DNA of 64,000 nt from Actinomycetes bacterium (GTDB lineage: Bacteria; Actinomycetota; Actinomycetes; Propionibacteriales; Nocardioidaceae), in NCBI GenBank assembly GCA_023417775.1, contig JAEZEJ010000076.1:4431-68430 (forward strand), in the 5' to 3' direction. The position numbers and the translations under genes were made by a program. Every line of letters begins with the position of its first letter. The stretch's first letter is position 1. A model generated the notes under the pieces. The model had not been told where the DNA came from. It did not search any database and worked only from the letters and a program-made list of their open reading frames with translations. Positions 39,483 to 47,499 of this stretch are shown one piece after another.

Positions 39483-39556
39483 GCCTCCGTAGCTCAGCTG
39501 GATAGAGCATCGGCCTTCTAATCCGACGGTCACAGGTTCGAATCCTGTCGGGGGCG
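39483..39556 (+). tRNA. tRNA-Arg (UCU)
   Basis: A 7-bp acceptor (GCCTCCG with CGGGGGC, one T-G pair), D arm GCTC/GAGC, anticodon loop CTTCTAA with anticodon TCT, and T arm ACAGG-TTCGAAT-CCTGT all fold. Base pair 31-39 is a C-T mismatch. The 3' CCA is not encoded. Confidence 0.95.
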
Positions 39557-39587
39557 CTCATGTGCGAGTGGTGCGGTCGCGGAAGGG

Positions 39588-40751
39588 TCACTCGTCAGCT
39601 GGCGACGGGCTCGGGGTGCAGTCGAGCAGACCCTTGGCCTGCGCGACGCGCAGGACGGAACGATCGACCTGATCCGCATCGAGATCGCCGGAGGCCAACG
39701 CCGCCTCCAGCTGGTCGAGGACGGCGGGGACCTCGTCGGTGCTCAGCCAGAGGGCGACATCGTTGCCCGCCGCGAGCGCGAGCTGAGCCGCTTCCGGCAC
39801 CGAGTGCTCATCGGTGATCGCCTTCATGCCGCTGAGGTCGTCGGTGAAGACGACGCCGTCATGTCCCGTCCAGCGGCCGTCGTCGCCGGTGCGCAGGAGA
39901 TCGATGACCGCCGGGCTGAGACTCGCGGGTTCGCCCGAGCGGGTCAGCCCCGGCACCTCGAGATGCCCGGTCATCACGCCCAGCGGCATGCTCCCGACCA
40001 GCTGCTCGTAGGGCAGCAGCTCGCCCTCGCGGAGCGCGTCCAGCGGCGGCGTGGTGGCGAGGCCGGTGTGCGAGTCGCCCGAGGCGTGGCCGTGGCCGGG
40101 GAAGTGCTTGATGACCGGGAGCACGCCGGCGTCCTCCAGCCCCTCGGCGAAGGCGGTGGCGTACTCGACGACGGTCTGCGGGTCGTCGCTATAGGAACGG
40201 TCGCCGATCACTCCCCCGTCCGGCTGGTCGGAGACGTCGACGACGGGAGCGAAGTCGACCGTGATGCCGAGTCCGGCGAGCTGCTCACCGCGTTCGCGGC
40301 CGAGGGCCCGCACCTGGTCGGGGTCCATCGTCCGGCCGCTCTCGCGGGCCGACGGCATGGCGCCGAACAGTCCGGCGAGCCGGGTGACCCGCCCGCCCTC
40401 CTCGTCGATGGCGACCATCACCGGGATCGGACTGCTCTCCTGGACGGCGGCGATCCGCTCCCCGTCGAGGAACCCGACATCGGTCCATCCGCCGATGAAG
40501 AGGCCGCCCACGTGCTGATCGCGCACCACCGCGGTCGCGTCCGCGGCATCGCGGACACCGACCATCAGCAGCTGGGCGAGACGGTCGCGTTGGCCGAGAC
40601 CGTCGAGGAACTCCTCGCCGCACGAGGCGGTATCCGTGGTCGGCGACGGTGCGGTGTCGGGGTCCGAGGAGGAGCCGGAGTCGCAGGCGGTCACGGCGGC
40701 AAGGGCGAGGGCCGACGCGACGAGCGCCGGCGCGAGCCTTCGCAACACCAT
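39588..40751 (-). CDS. NagZ-like beta-N-acetylhexosaminidase lipoprotein (GH3)
   Basis: This ~387-aa lipoprotein (lipobox VTAC, about residue 22) has a GH3 catalytic domain. Motifs are IPVMVAIDEEGGRVTRLAG, VDFAPVVDVSD, the NagZ signature IKHFPGHGHASGDSHTG, and nucleophile Asp in VVFTDDLSGMKAI. Family enzymes release N-acetylglucosamine from muropeptides; the lipid anchor places it outside the membrane. ATG 40763 is an alternative start. Confidence 0.88.
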   Translation of the reverse strand: MVLRRLAPALVASALALAAVTACDSGSSSDPDTAPSPTTDTASCGEEFLDGLGQRDRLAQLLMVGVRDAADATAVVRDQHVGGLFIGGWTDVGFLDGERIAAVQESSPIPVMVAIDEEGGRVTRLAGLFGAMPSARESGRTMDPDQVRALGRERGEQLAGLGITVDFAPVVDVSDQPDGGVIGDRSYSDDPQTVVEYATAFAEGLEDAGVLPVIKHFPGHGHASGDSHTGLATTPPLDALREGELLPYEQLVGSMPLGVMTGHLEVPGLTRSGEPASLSPAVIDLLRTGDDGRWTGHDGVVFTDDLSGMKAITDEHSVPEAAQLALAAGNDVALWLSTDEVPAVLDQLEAALASGDLDADQVDRSVLRVAQAKGLLDCTPSPSPADE

Positions 40752-40774
40752 GCCGTCGAGCATGCCAGAGCGAG

Positions 40775-40798
40775 GCCCGCGCCTCACGCGTCGCGGGC
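40775..40798 (-). terminator. weak terminator hairpin after the dsbA-like gene
   Basis: A 7-bp stem GCCCGCG/CGCGGGC with a 10-nt loop lies between two minus-strand genes. There is no T-run. Confidence 0.35.
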
Positions 40799-40810
40799 GG
40801 GGACGGTGGA

Positions 40811-41569
40811 TCAGTCGGCGCCGATGGCGGTCATGATGCCCTGCATGCTGCGATCCTCGAGCTCCTCACCGTCCACGAAGATCGTCGGGGTGCCGGTGAC
40901 GCCGTGCTCGGACTGGCCGAAGGACTGCGCCTCCTTGACCCACTCGCCGAAGTTCTGCGTGCGCACGCAGTTCTCGTCGACCGTGACACCGGCATCGTCG
41001 AGCCAGCCGGTGATCTCCTCGTCCGACGGACCGGCGCCGCCCTCGGCGGGCTGGTTGGCGAAGAGCGCGTCATGCGCGGCGCTGAAGGCCTCGGGACCGC
41101 CCTCGTCGAGCGCGCACATCGCGATATTGGTGGCGCGCAGCGAGTACTCGTTGGTGCTGCCGCCCATACCGTCGAGGAAGGAGTAGGGCTGGTAGACGAG
41201 CTCGATCTCGCCGGAGTCCGCGAGCGAGCGCAGTTGCTGGCCGTTGGCCATCTCGAACTGGCCGCAGGCGGGGCAGAGGAAGTCCTCGTAGAGCTGCACG
41301 ACGGGGGCGTCCTCGGCCGGCTCGGTGCCGTCCGCGGGCACATAGGGCACCCCGTAGTCGTCATTCGTATTGGCCGGCTGGACGACCTCGGTCTGCCGCT
41401 CGTTCTTGTCCCGCTCGTTCATGATCGCCCAGCCGCCCACGCCGACGAGCACGACGACGACGGCGACGATCGCCACGGAGATCATATTGCGTTGGCGGCG
41501 TTCGGCCTTCTCGCGCTCCTTGCGCATCTGTTCGGCACGCGCGGCGCGGTTCTTGCGGTCGTTCGTCAC
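40811..41569 (-). CDS. DsbA/DsbG-like membrane-anchored thiol-disulfide protein
   Basis: This 252-aa protein has a charged cytosolic N-terminus (RKEREKAERRQR), one membrane anchor (ISVAIVAVVVVLVGVGGWAIM), and an extracytoplasmic thioredoxin fold with active site FLCPACGQFE and cis-Pro loop GVTGTPTIFVDG. It probably helps fold exported proteins. GTG 41569 was chosen because GAGGAG lies 6 nt upstream; a TTG seven codons earlier has no such site. Confidence 0.9.
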   Translation of the reverse strand: MTNDRKNRAARAEQMRKEREKAERRQRNMISVAIVAVVVVLVGVGGWAIMNERDKNERQTEVVQPANTNDDYGVPYVPADGTEPAEDAPVVQLYEDFLCPACGQFEMANGQQLRSLADSGEIELVYQPYSFLDGMGGSTNEYSLRATNIAMCALDEGGPEAFSAAHDALFANQPAEGGAGPSDEEITGWLDDAGVTVDENCVRTQNFGEWVKEAQSFGQSEHGVTGTPTIFVDGEELEDRSMQGIMTAIGAD

Positions 41570-41643
41570 TCTCGGCTCCTCAGTCGACAAGTCCGCCGAA
41601 AGCCTAGCGAGTCGGTCCGAGCAGATCGGATGATCATCCGACG

Positions 41644-41649
41644 TAAGGT
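41644..41649 (+). promoter_or_regulatory. candidate leaderless -10 of orn
   Basis: TAAGGT ends exactly 7 nt before the GTG start of orn, the spacing expected if transcription starts at the first codon. AAGG could also serve as a weak ribosome site. Confidence 0.45.
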
Positions 41650-41655
41650 GTCCGG

Positions 41656-42273
41656 GTGAACGAAAGACTGGTGTGGATCGACTGTGAGATGACCGGCCTG
41701 TCGCTGGAGCACGACGCTCTGATCGAGGTGGCGGCGCTGGTGACCGACTATGAGCTCGAGGTGCTCGGCGAGGGTGTCGATCTGGTCATCAAGCCTCCTC
41801 AGGAGGCGCTGGAGCAGATGAACGAGGTGGTGACGCAGATGCACACCACCTCGGGTCTGCTGACCGAGCTCGACGCCGGCATCTCTCTGCGCGAGGCCGA
41901 GGAGCAGGTGCTGGAGTACGTGCGCGCCCATGTGCCCGAACCGCGCAAGGCTCCGCTGGCGGGCAACTCGATCGGCACGGACCGCGGCTTCATCGCCCGC
42001 GACATGCACGAGCTGGAGGAGCATCTGCACTACCGCGTCGTGGATGTGTCGAGCATCAAGGAGCTGGCGCGCCACTGGTTCCCCCGGGCCTATTTCGCGG
42101 CCCCGGAGAAGGGCGGGAATCACCGCGCGCTGGCCGATATCCGCGAGAGCATCGAGGAGCTGCGCTACTACCGCCGCGCGGTCTTCACCCCTCCCCCGGG
42201 CATCGACTCGGAGTCGGCTCGCGCCATCGCCGCGGAGATCCTCGAGAAGGCCACCCCCTCCGAGACCGCCTGA
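41656..42273 (+). CDS. orn: oligoribonuclease
   Basis: This 205-aa DEDDh exonuclease degrades di- and oligoribonucleotides, including pGpG. The catalytic acids are in LVWIDCEMTGL, NSIGTDRGFIARDM and the C-terminal HRALADIRESIEELRYYR (H...D). Length and order match the family. A tRNA-His follows. Confidence 0.95.
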   Translation: MNERLVWIDCEMTGLSLEHDALIEVAALVTDYELEVLGEGVDLVIKPPQEALEQMNEVVTQMHTTSGLLTELDAGISLREAEEQVLEYVRAHVPEPRKAPLAGNSIGTDRGFIARDMHELEEHLHYRVVDVSSIKELARHWFPRAYFAAPEKGGNHRALADIRESIEELRYYRRAVFTPPPGIDSESARAIAAEILEKATPSETA

Positions 42274-42328
42274 GGCACTCTGCGCTAGGATTGCTCTCGC
42301 TGTTCACGCCACTGGCGCATGCAGCGAT

Positions 42329-42402
42329 GGTGGGCGTAGCTCAGTTGGTAGAGCCCCGGCTTGTGGTGCCGGTGGTCGCGGGTTCAAGTCCCGTCGTCCA
42401 CC
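42329..42402 (+). tRNA. tRNA-His (GUG)
   Basis: The acceptor GTGGGCG/CGTCCAC has the histidine-specific extra 5' G opposite C73. The D arm is GCTC/GAGC, the anticodon stem CCGGC/GCCGG with loop TTGTGGT gives anticodon GTG, and the T arm is GCGGG-TTCAAGT-CCCGT. Confidence 0.95.
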
Positions 42403-42408
42403 CCAGAT

Positions 42409-42446
42409 ATGAACCCCAGCGTGCAGGCGCTGGGGTTCATTGTTTT
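42409..42446 (+). terminator. intrinsic terminator after tRNA-His
   Basis: A perfect 13-bp stem ATGAACCCCAGCG/CGCTGGGGTTCAT with loop TGCAGG is followed by TGTTTT. Confidence 0.85.
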
Positions 42447-42494
42447 CCAGGTCGGTCGCAGACTCCCCCGGCCTGCGCCGCCCCGGAACGGCAA

Positions 42495-42523
42495 GACCCC
42501 GCCAGCGCCATGCTGACGGGGTC
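42495..42523 (-). terminator. terminator of the small secreted peptide gene
   Basis: GACCCCG/CGGGGTC plus CAGC/GCTG form an 11-bp stem with one internal mismatch and loop GCCAT, 49 nt past the stop of the minus-strand peptide gene. Confidence 0.55.
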
Positions 42524-42571
42524 ACCGCGTCGCGACCGAGGGGCCCTGAAGCCGACGCCGCGTCGAGCGGG

Positions 42572-42775
42572 TCAGTACTGGGAGCGCTTCTGACCGGGCC
42601 TCCACGTGGGGTCATCGGTGTAGCAGCTGGGGCCGCAGCTGTAGACCGCCGCCTGGACCGTGGCACCGCCCGTGGACGTCGCCGGTCCGGCCGCGGAGGT
42701 CACGGTCCCTCCCGCGAACGACAGGCCGCCGATGACGAAGAGAGGGGCGAGCACTCCCACGAATTTCGACTTCAT
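42572..42775 (-). CDS. small secreted peptide of unknown function (67 aa)
   Basis: ATG 42775 follows the strong ribosome site AAGGAGA. The 67-aa product has a Sec-type signal (KSKFVGVLAPLFVIGGLSFAGG), an Ala/Gly/Thr-rich stretch with possible cleavage near TSAA or VQAA, and a short mature end containing YSCGPSCYTDD (two Cys three apart) and a basic GQKRSQY. It could be a structural, signalling or bacteriocin-like peptide; no family is recognised. Its control region shares a ~36-bp element with the lanthipeptide locus at 61 kb. Confidence 0.7.
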   Translation of the reverse strand: MKSKFVGVLAPLFVIGGLSFAGGTVTSAAGPATSTGGATVQAAVYSCGPSCYTDDPTWRPGQKRSQY

Positions 42776-42792
42776 TGTTGTCTCCTTGCAGC

Positions 42793-42819
42793 GTGATTGG
42801 GGTGATCAGGGTGATCACG
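42793..42819 (-). repeat. three tandem 9-bp repeats in the leader of the small peptide gene
   Basis: Read on the plus strand, GTGATTGGG, GTGATCAGG and GTGATCACG follow one another without gaps, between the shared inverted repeat and the ribosome site. They may bind a regulator or shape the 5' UTR. Confidence 0.5.
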
Positions 42820-42848
42820 GCGAGCTCATCCTCACACCACCCGGAAGA

Positions 42849-42884
42849 ACTATCACCCCGTAGTCCTACGGGTTTCTGATCCGA
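42849..42884. promoter_or_regulatory. regulatory element copy 1 (perfect 16-bp inverted repeat)
   Basis: CCCGTAGTCCTACGGG (42857-42872) is a perfect 7-2-7 inverted repeat. It is followed by TTTCTGATCCGA. With its flanks it matches the element at 61074-61110 at about 31 of 36 positions plus a one-base insertion. It lies between the divergent secreted-peptide gene (start 42775) and the gene at 42990. Confidence 0.7.
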
Positions 42885-42989
42885 TCTCCCTGGCCCGAGC
42901 AGGGCCGTCCGCGGAGAGGCCACCACTGCCGCCGGACATTGCTAACCTCATCCGAGGCGAGTCATCCGTACAGAGAGGCGGGCACAACG

Positions 42990-43508
42990 ATGGGATTGTT
43001 CGACAAGGTCAAGGGGGCGCTCGCCGGCCCCGACCACTCTCCGGTGCTGCGCGAGCAGCTCGGTGACGATCAGTACCTGGCTCATGTCGTGGTCATCGCG
43101 TCCGCTTCCGAGCCCGACCGGCCGTCGAAGGCACCCCGCGATGTCGTCGATCTCGCGCAGAAGGGCGCCCATCACCTCACCGATCAGTTCGTCGAGAATC
43201 GGCACATCGGCGGCGAGGAGGGCACCGTCGCCCGTTCGCTGCCGCGCGGCAGCGAACCGCTCGTCCTGGCGCTCGCTGAGGGCTCGGTGACGCTCTGGCG
43301 CTTCGGGCTCGGCGCGAAGAAGACCTCGCCGGATCTCGTCGCCCGCATCCCCCGCGAGAACATCGCCTCGATCGCCGACACCGGCAAACGCACCGCCCGA
43401 GGGCACCTCCGCCTGAGCTTCACCGACGGCTCCTTCTTCGACCACCAGACCGTCGCCACCCCCTCTGAGGAGTTCTGGCAGGCCGCGGACGCCTACGGCG
43501 CCTCCTGA
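42990..43508 (+). CDS. conserved hypothetical protein
   Basis: This 172-aa soluble protein starts MGLFDKVKGALAGPDHS, an actinobacterial type of start, at ATG 42990 after GAGAGG. The middle has YLAHVVVIASASEPD and ITDQF-like helices, and the end LRLSFTDGSFFDHQTVATPSEEFWQ looks like a PH-type beta sheet closing with a helix. Function is unknown. It overlaps the convergent ATPase gene by 16 nt. Confidence 0.75.
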   Translation: MGLFDKVKGALAGPDHSPVLREQLGDDQYLAHVVVIASASEPDRPSKAPRDVVDLAQKGAHHLTDQFVENRHIGGEEGTVARSLPRGSEPLVLALAEGSVTLWRFGLGAKKTSPDLVARIPRENIASIADTGKRTARGHLRLSFTDGSFFDHQTVATPSEEFWQAADAYGAS

Positions 43509-46078
43509 CCTCCGTCGTCGTCCCAGCTGACCGCGACCGACGGGTGATAGGCGCACCACGTCCCCGTCTTGACCGACGCACGAAGGTGCTCGGCCAGCCT
43601 GGGACAGTCGGCGCCGATCCGCTCGATCGCCTCGCGCACGGTGCGCGTCACATTGATCCGCGCCCGCTCGGCATCGGACTTGTCGACCCGCAGCCGTCCG
43701 CCCAGCCCTGTGCCGCGTCCCAGCTCGGCGATCAACGCGTCCCGCTCGTCCTGGGCCACGCGCAATCGCGTCTCGTGACCATCCCGCGTGGCCTCGTCGA
43801 TCTCGGCATCGAGCATCGTCAGCCTCGCCCGATACGCGGCCACCGCTCGGCGGTCCAGCACCGTCCCGGCATCGCCACCCGGCCGCCCCGCCCCATCTGC
43901 CAGGCCCGCCAGGACGGTCGCGGAGATCGGTGTCTCAGGGCGCGTCACCAGACGGTGCAGATGCCGTAGCCCCTTGGAGTCGGCGAGCACCGTCGACTCT
44001 TCCCCGAGGCCGACGACCCAGCCGGCTCCCTGACGCCGCAGCTCGGCACGCACGGGCCCGGCGCTCAGCAACATCAGCTCCCGGACGCATGCGTCGGCCG
44101 TCGGCCCGTCCTGCATCTGCTTCGCCGCGGCCTGGCCCTCGCTCGCATAGGCGCGAGCGGCGGCGTCATCGCCGAGGGCACGCGAGACCCGGGCCAGCGC
44201 GAGCAGCGACAAGGGCAGAGACCCGTGCGCGTACCCCAGCCGGATCGCTCCCAGATTGCGTCGCAGATCGAGTCCCCGGACATAGTGTTCACGGGCCGCC
44301 TCGTGGTCGCCTCGACGCTCAGCGAGCTCACCGAGGCTGTTGTGCCCGATCATCAGCTCCAACCGGCTGCCGTGGACGGTCTGGATGCGGACCATCTCGC
44401 GGTAGTGCCGCTCCGCCCCCTCCAGATCCCCCGCACGCTGCGCGGCGAAGCCGACATTCCATTCGGCGAAGGCCAACCCCCACGGGTCCCGATACCCGGC
44501 GATCAGATCGCGTCCTCGTCGGGTGAACTCCACCGCCTCGCGGGTGTCTCCACCGACGGCATGCGCCTCGCCGAGGAGACACAGGAGGTAGCCGAGGATG
44601 GGCGTCTCCCCCGGCTCCGCCGCGGTACCGCCGAGGAGATCGATGCCCTCCCGCAGGTAGATCGCCGCGGTCGGCCAGTCGTCACCGTCGTGCGCCCAGA
44701 GGAAGGCCATGCCGAACAGGCCCGCGGCCCGCAGCTCCGCCGGGGCGGCGTCTCCTGCCGTCTCCAGCGCGGAACGCAATCGGTCGAAGCCCTCGCGATG
44801 TTGGCTGCGCGTCCACCAGTACAGCGGCAGATTCGCCGCGGCCGCGAGGCCCTGGACCGCGAGCTCCCGGTCGGTGCCGTCACGATGCAGCGCGTGGTCG
44901 AGGGCAGCGCGTAGATTGGGCTCATCGGGGCCGAGCCCTTCGAGCCATTCGCGCTCGGGGCCGTCCTTGAACCCGTCCCCCGCACGGATCGCGACGGTGA
45001 GGTAGTGCGATGCATGGCGACGACGTACCTCGTCCGGCGCATCCCCCTCCTCCCAACGCTCGCCGGCGAGTTGGCGGACGGTCTCCAGGAGGCGGTACCG
45101 GTCGTGGCGGTGGTCGCGCACGACCAGCGAGGACTCGACCAAGGCGGTCAGCGCATCGTCCCACTCGCCGACGGCCCCCGACGTCCCGAGCACGGCGTCG
45201 ACCGCCTCGATGCTGAAACTGCCCGTGAACACCGACAGCCGACGCAGCAGCGTGCGCTCACGCTCGGACAGCAGCTGCTCGCTCCAGTCATAGACCGCCT
45301 CGACGCTGCGCAACCGGCTCGTACCCTCGGAGGACCGGCTCACCACATCGAGGTCCTTCTCCAGGCGGGCCAGCAGACGCGGGATGCCGAGGGCGCCGGC
45401 CTTGCCCGCCGCGAGCTCGAGGGCCAACGGCAGCCCATCGAGTCGTCGACAGAGCTCGCCGAGCGACGACCACTGTCCCTCCGGGACGACGAACCCTCGG
45501 TCCCGGTCACGGGCGCGCTCGACGAAGAGCACCGCGCTCGCGGAGTCGGCGATCCCCTCCGGAGGGTCATCCACCGCGGGCAGGGCGAGCGGCGCGACAG
45601 GCGATGCCTGCTCGCCGGCCAGCCCCAGCAGGCGACGACTCGTGGCGAGGACGTGAACGCGACGCTCGCTCCCACCGGCGGCATCGTCGAGGAGCGGCAC
45701 GAGGATCGCCGCCACCTCATCGAGCACGTGCTCGCAGTTGTCGATGACCAACAGCATCCGCCGCGGCCTGAGCCACCGGGCCAAGGCGGTGATGCGATCC
45801 CCACCACCGGTTCGAGGCAGCTCGACGGCGGCGGACACCGCGTCCAGCACGGTCCCGGACCGGACATCCGCGAGCCGGACCGTCACGACCCCGTCGACGA
45901 ATGCCGCCTCCACCCCGGCCGCGACGACATCGGCGAGGCTGGACTTGCCGACGCCGCCGGGCCCCGTGAGGTTGACGAGCGGACGGGAGACCACGAGCTC
46001 GGAGAGCTCGGCGATCTCGGCATCGCGACCATGCAGCAGGCGCGGCGCAGCCTCGGCCGGGGTGATGTGAGGTTGCAC
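43493..46078 (-). CDS. STAND-type ATPase with TPR region (AfsR/COG3903-like)
   Basis: This 861-aa protein has an N-terminal NB-ARC-like NTPase with P-loop GPGGVGKSSLADVV (about residue 40), Walker B LLVIDNCEHVLDEV, sensor ATSRRLL, and GLPLALELAAGKAG. A winged helix follows (LSVFTGSFSIEAVDAVLG), then about ten TPR-like helical repeats, and a C-terminal domain with LADSKGLRHLHRLVTRP, DRRAVAAYRARLTMLD and ARINVTRTVREAIERI that recurs at the C-termini of such ATPases. No BTAD or LuxR output domain is present, so it may act through the C-terminal domain as a signalling switch. Confidence 0.85.
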   Translation of the reverse strand: MQPHITPAEAAPRLLHGRDAEIAELSELVVSRPLVNLTGPGGVGKSSLADVVAAGVEAAFVDGVVTVRLADVRSGTVLDAVSAAVELPRTGGGDRITALARWLRPRRMLLVIDNCEHVLDEVAAILVPLLDDAAGGSERRVHVLATSRRLLGLAGEQASPVAPLALPAVDDPPEGIADSASAVLFVERARDRDRGFVVPEGQWSSLGELCRRLDGLPLALELAAGKAGALGIPRLLARLEKDLDVVSRSSEGTSRLRSVEAVYDWSEQLLSERERTLLRRLSVFTGSFSIEAVDAVLGTSGAVGEWDDALTALVESSLVVRDHRHDRYRLLETVRQLAGERWEEGDAPDEVRRRHASHYLTVAIRAGDGFKDGPEREWLEGLGPDEPNLRAALDHALHRDGTDRELAVQGLAAAANLPLYWWTRSQHREGFDRLRSALETAGDAAPAELRAAGLFGMAFLWAHDGDDWPTAAIYLREGIDLLGGTAAEPGETPILGYLLCLLGEAHAVGGDTREAVEFTRRGRDLIAGYRDPWGLAFAEWNVGFAAQRAGDLEGAERHYREMVRIQTVHGSRLELMIGHNSLGELAERRGDHEAAREHYVRGLDLRRNLGAIRLGYAHGSLPLSLLALARVSRALGDDAAARAYASEGQAAAKQMQDGPTADACVRELMLLSAGPVRAELRRQGAGWVVGLGEESTVLADSKGLRHLHRLVTRPETPISATVLAGLADGAGRPGGDAGTVLDRRAVAAYRARLTMLDAEIDEATRDGHETRLRVAQDERDALIAELGRGTGLGGRLRVDKSDAERARINVTRTVREAIERIGADCPRLAEHLRASVKTGTWCAYHPSVAVSWDDDGGQEAP

Positions 46079-46143
46079 AGCCGCGCTCCGCTTCGTGCCG
46101 ATGAGGTCCCGCCGATCCTACTGTGCGCCGAGGGTCCGCCGCC

Positions 46144-46908
46144 CTATTCGACCAGCGTCACCGCCGGTCCGGCGTCGACGAGGTAGGCATCGCCGCTACG
46201 CGCCGACAGGCGACCGTCGAGGAGATCGAGGGCGACTGCCGCGACTTCCTCGGCCCGCGTCAACCGGCCGCTCGGCGCGAACCCGGCGGCGAATCCGGTC
46301 TTGTCGTCGGGCGCGCCACCCGTGAGGCGGTCGACCATGGGCGTGTCGATCACCCAGGGGCACAGCGTGTAGACCTCGATATCGGACTCGGCGAGCAGCG
46401 GAGCCACGCTGCGGCCCGCTGCCACGACCCCGGCCTTGGCGGCGGCGTACGGAACCGCGATCGGCACGGGCAGCGCGGTGCCGACGAAGGACGCGGTGTT
46501 GACGATGGCGCCGCCGCGGGCCAGGTGTCCCGATCCATGACGCAGCCCCGAGAGCACTCCCTTGAGATTGACATCCAGCACGCTCCGCAGCGCCACGTCG
46601 TCCCACGTCTCCATGGGCCCGATCGGCCCCTCGACACCGGCATTGGAGAACCAATAGTCGATCGGACCGTCCGCGGCGGCCGTCGCCGCGAGCGATGCCA
46701 CCTGGGCATCGTCTGCCACGTCGGTGCGGACGAAACGGCCGTCTCCACCACGCGAGGTCACCTCGTGCGCCACCGAGGTTCCGCGCTCCTCGTCTCGGCC
46801 GGCGATGTACACGCGTGCCCCCTGCTCGCCGAGCAGGATCGCGATCGCCCGACCGATCCCGCTCGTCCCACCCGTTACCACTGCCGTGCGGCCATCGAAA
46901 CGTCCCAT
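46144..46908 (-). CDS. SDR family oxidoreductase
   Basis: This 254-aa classical SDR has cofactor loop TGGTSGIGRAI, FSNAGVEGP in place of NNAG, catalytic Ser in NTASFVGTALPVP and YAAAK, and DVNLKGVLSGLRH. ATG 46908 follows GAGGAG. The substrate is unknown. A 12-bp-stem hairpin at 46964-46994 separates it from the monooxygenase gene upstream. Confidence 0.87.
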   Translation of the reverse strand: MGRFDGRTAVVTGGTSGIGRAIAILLGEQGARVYIAGRDEERGTSVAHEVTSRGGDGRFVRTDVADDAQVASLAATAAADGPIDYWFSNAGVEGPIGPMETWDDVALRSVLDVNLKGVLSGLRHGSGHLARGGAIVNTASFVGTALPVPIAVPYAAAKAGVVAAGRSVAPLLAESDIEVYTLCPWVIDTPMVDRLTGGAPDDKTGFAAGFAPSGRLTRAEEVAAVALDLLDGRLSARSGDAYLVDAGPAVTLVE

Positions 46909-46963
46909 GTCTGCTCCTCGGTCTGCGCCCGGCGCTCTGCCGGGTCTCACCCCGAAGGCGTTC

Positions 46964-46994
46964 GGCGGGTGTTCGATCCGAACGAACACCCGCC
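46964..46994. terminator. strong hairpin between the ABM gene and the SDR gene
   Basis: GGCGGGTGTTCG and CGAACACCCGCC form a perfect 12-bp stem with a 7-nt loop. On the minus strand it would attenuate transcription from the ABM gene into the SDR. It borders the CopZ-like remnant. Confidence 0.5.
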
Positions 46995-47115
46995 GAGTCA
47001 CTCCCGGGCGTCACCGAGGAGGTCGATCGGATCGAAGGCGTCGACTTCGTCAGCGTCGACATCGCCTCCGACACCCGGACCAGGCTGGTCTCTCTCCTCA
47101 GCGTCCAGCGGTTTT
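46995..47115 (+). pseudogene. remnant of a CopZ-like heavy-metal-associated (HMA) domain
   Basis: The plus-strand translation reads GVTEEVDRIEGVDFVSVDIAS, which matches the second half of CopZ-type copper chaperones (VTEEL..I.GV..V.VDL.SG). The first half with the GMTCxHC metal site is missing, no start codon fits, and the frame runs out in unrelated sequence. It looks like a decayed gene fragment in the 209-nt gap between two minus-strand genes. Confidence 0.45.
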
Positions 47116-47117
47116 CT

Positions 47118-47450
47118 CTAGCGAATATCGCCGTGGGCGGCGACGAAGGTCACGGGCACGGACGTGCCGTTCCGGATCAGCGGTCGGAGGTCGTCGACGT
47201 GGCGCCGGAACCGATCCGTCTCCGCCCACCTCTCCCTGGCCTCCGCGGACCGGAAGCGCGTCAGGACGATCAGGCGGGTGTCGTCGCGGGAACGGTAGAC
47301 CTCGTTACCCAGCCAACCCTGCGCGGTGGCCTCCCCGCTCATCTCCTCCATCTCGGCGATCTGGAAGGCCGTGAGCGCGTCGATACCGCCGTCGACGGCG
47401 GTGAACGTGTTGATGGCGATGAACGGGCTCTGGTCTTGTGAGTTGGTCAT
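47118..47450 (-). CDS. antibiotic biosynthesis monooxygenase (ABM)-domain protein
   Basis: This 110-aa dimeric alpha-beta barrel type protein has FIAINTFTAVDGGIDALTAFQIAE, GWLGNEVYRSRDDTRLIVLTRFRSAEARERWAETDRFR. The family covers cofactor-free monooxygenases, haem oxygenase-like IsdG proteins and stress proteins; the Asn/Trp/His set of IsdG is not complete. It is co-directional with the flavin reductase upstream. Confidence 0.8.
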   Translation of the reverse strand: MTNSQDQSPFIAINTFTAVDGGIDALTAFQIAEMEEMSGEATAQGWLGNEVYRSRDDTRLIVLTRFRSAEARERWAETDRFRRHVDDLRPLIRNGTSVPVTFVAAHGDIR

Positions 47451-47499
47451 GTGAAATCTCTCCTTCTTAGACGTTCAGATGTCGGTGGAAGTGTCGTGT

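Noticed and set aside
46964..46994. Riboswitch-like structure before the SDR gene
   Set aside because: It is a simple 12-bp hairpin with a 7-nt loop; no junctions or conserved riboswitch core are visible.
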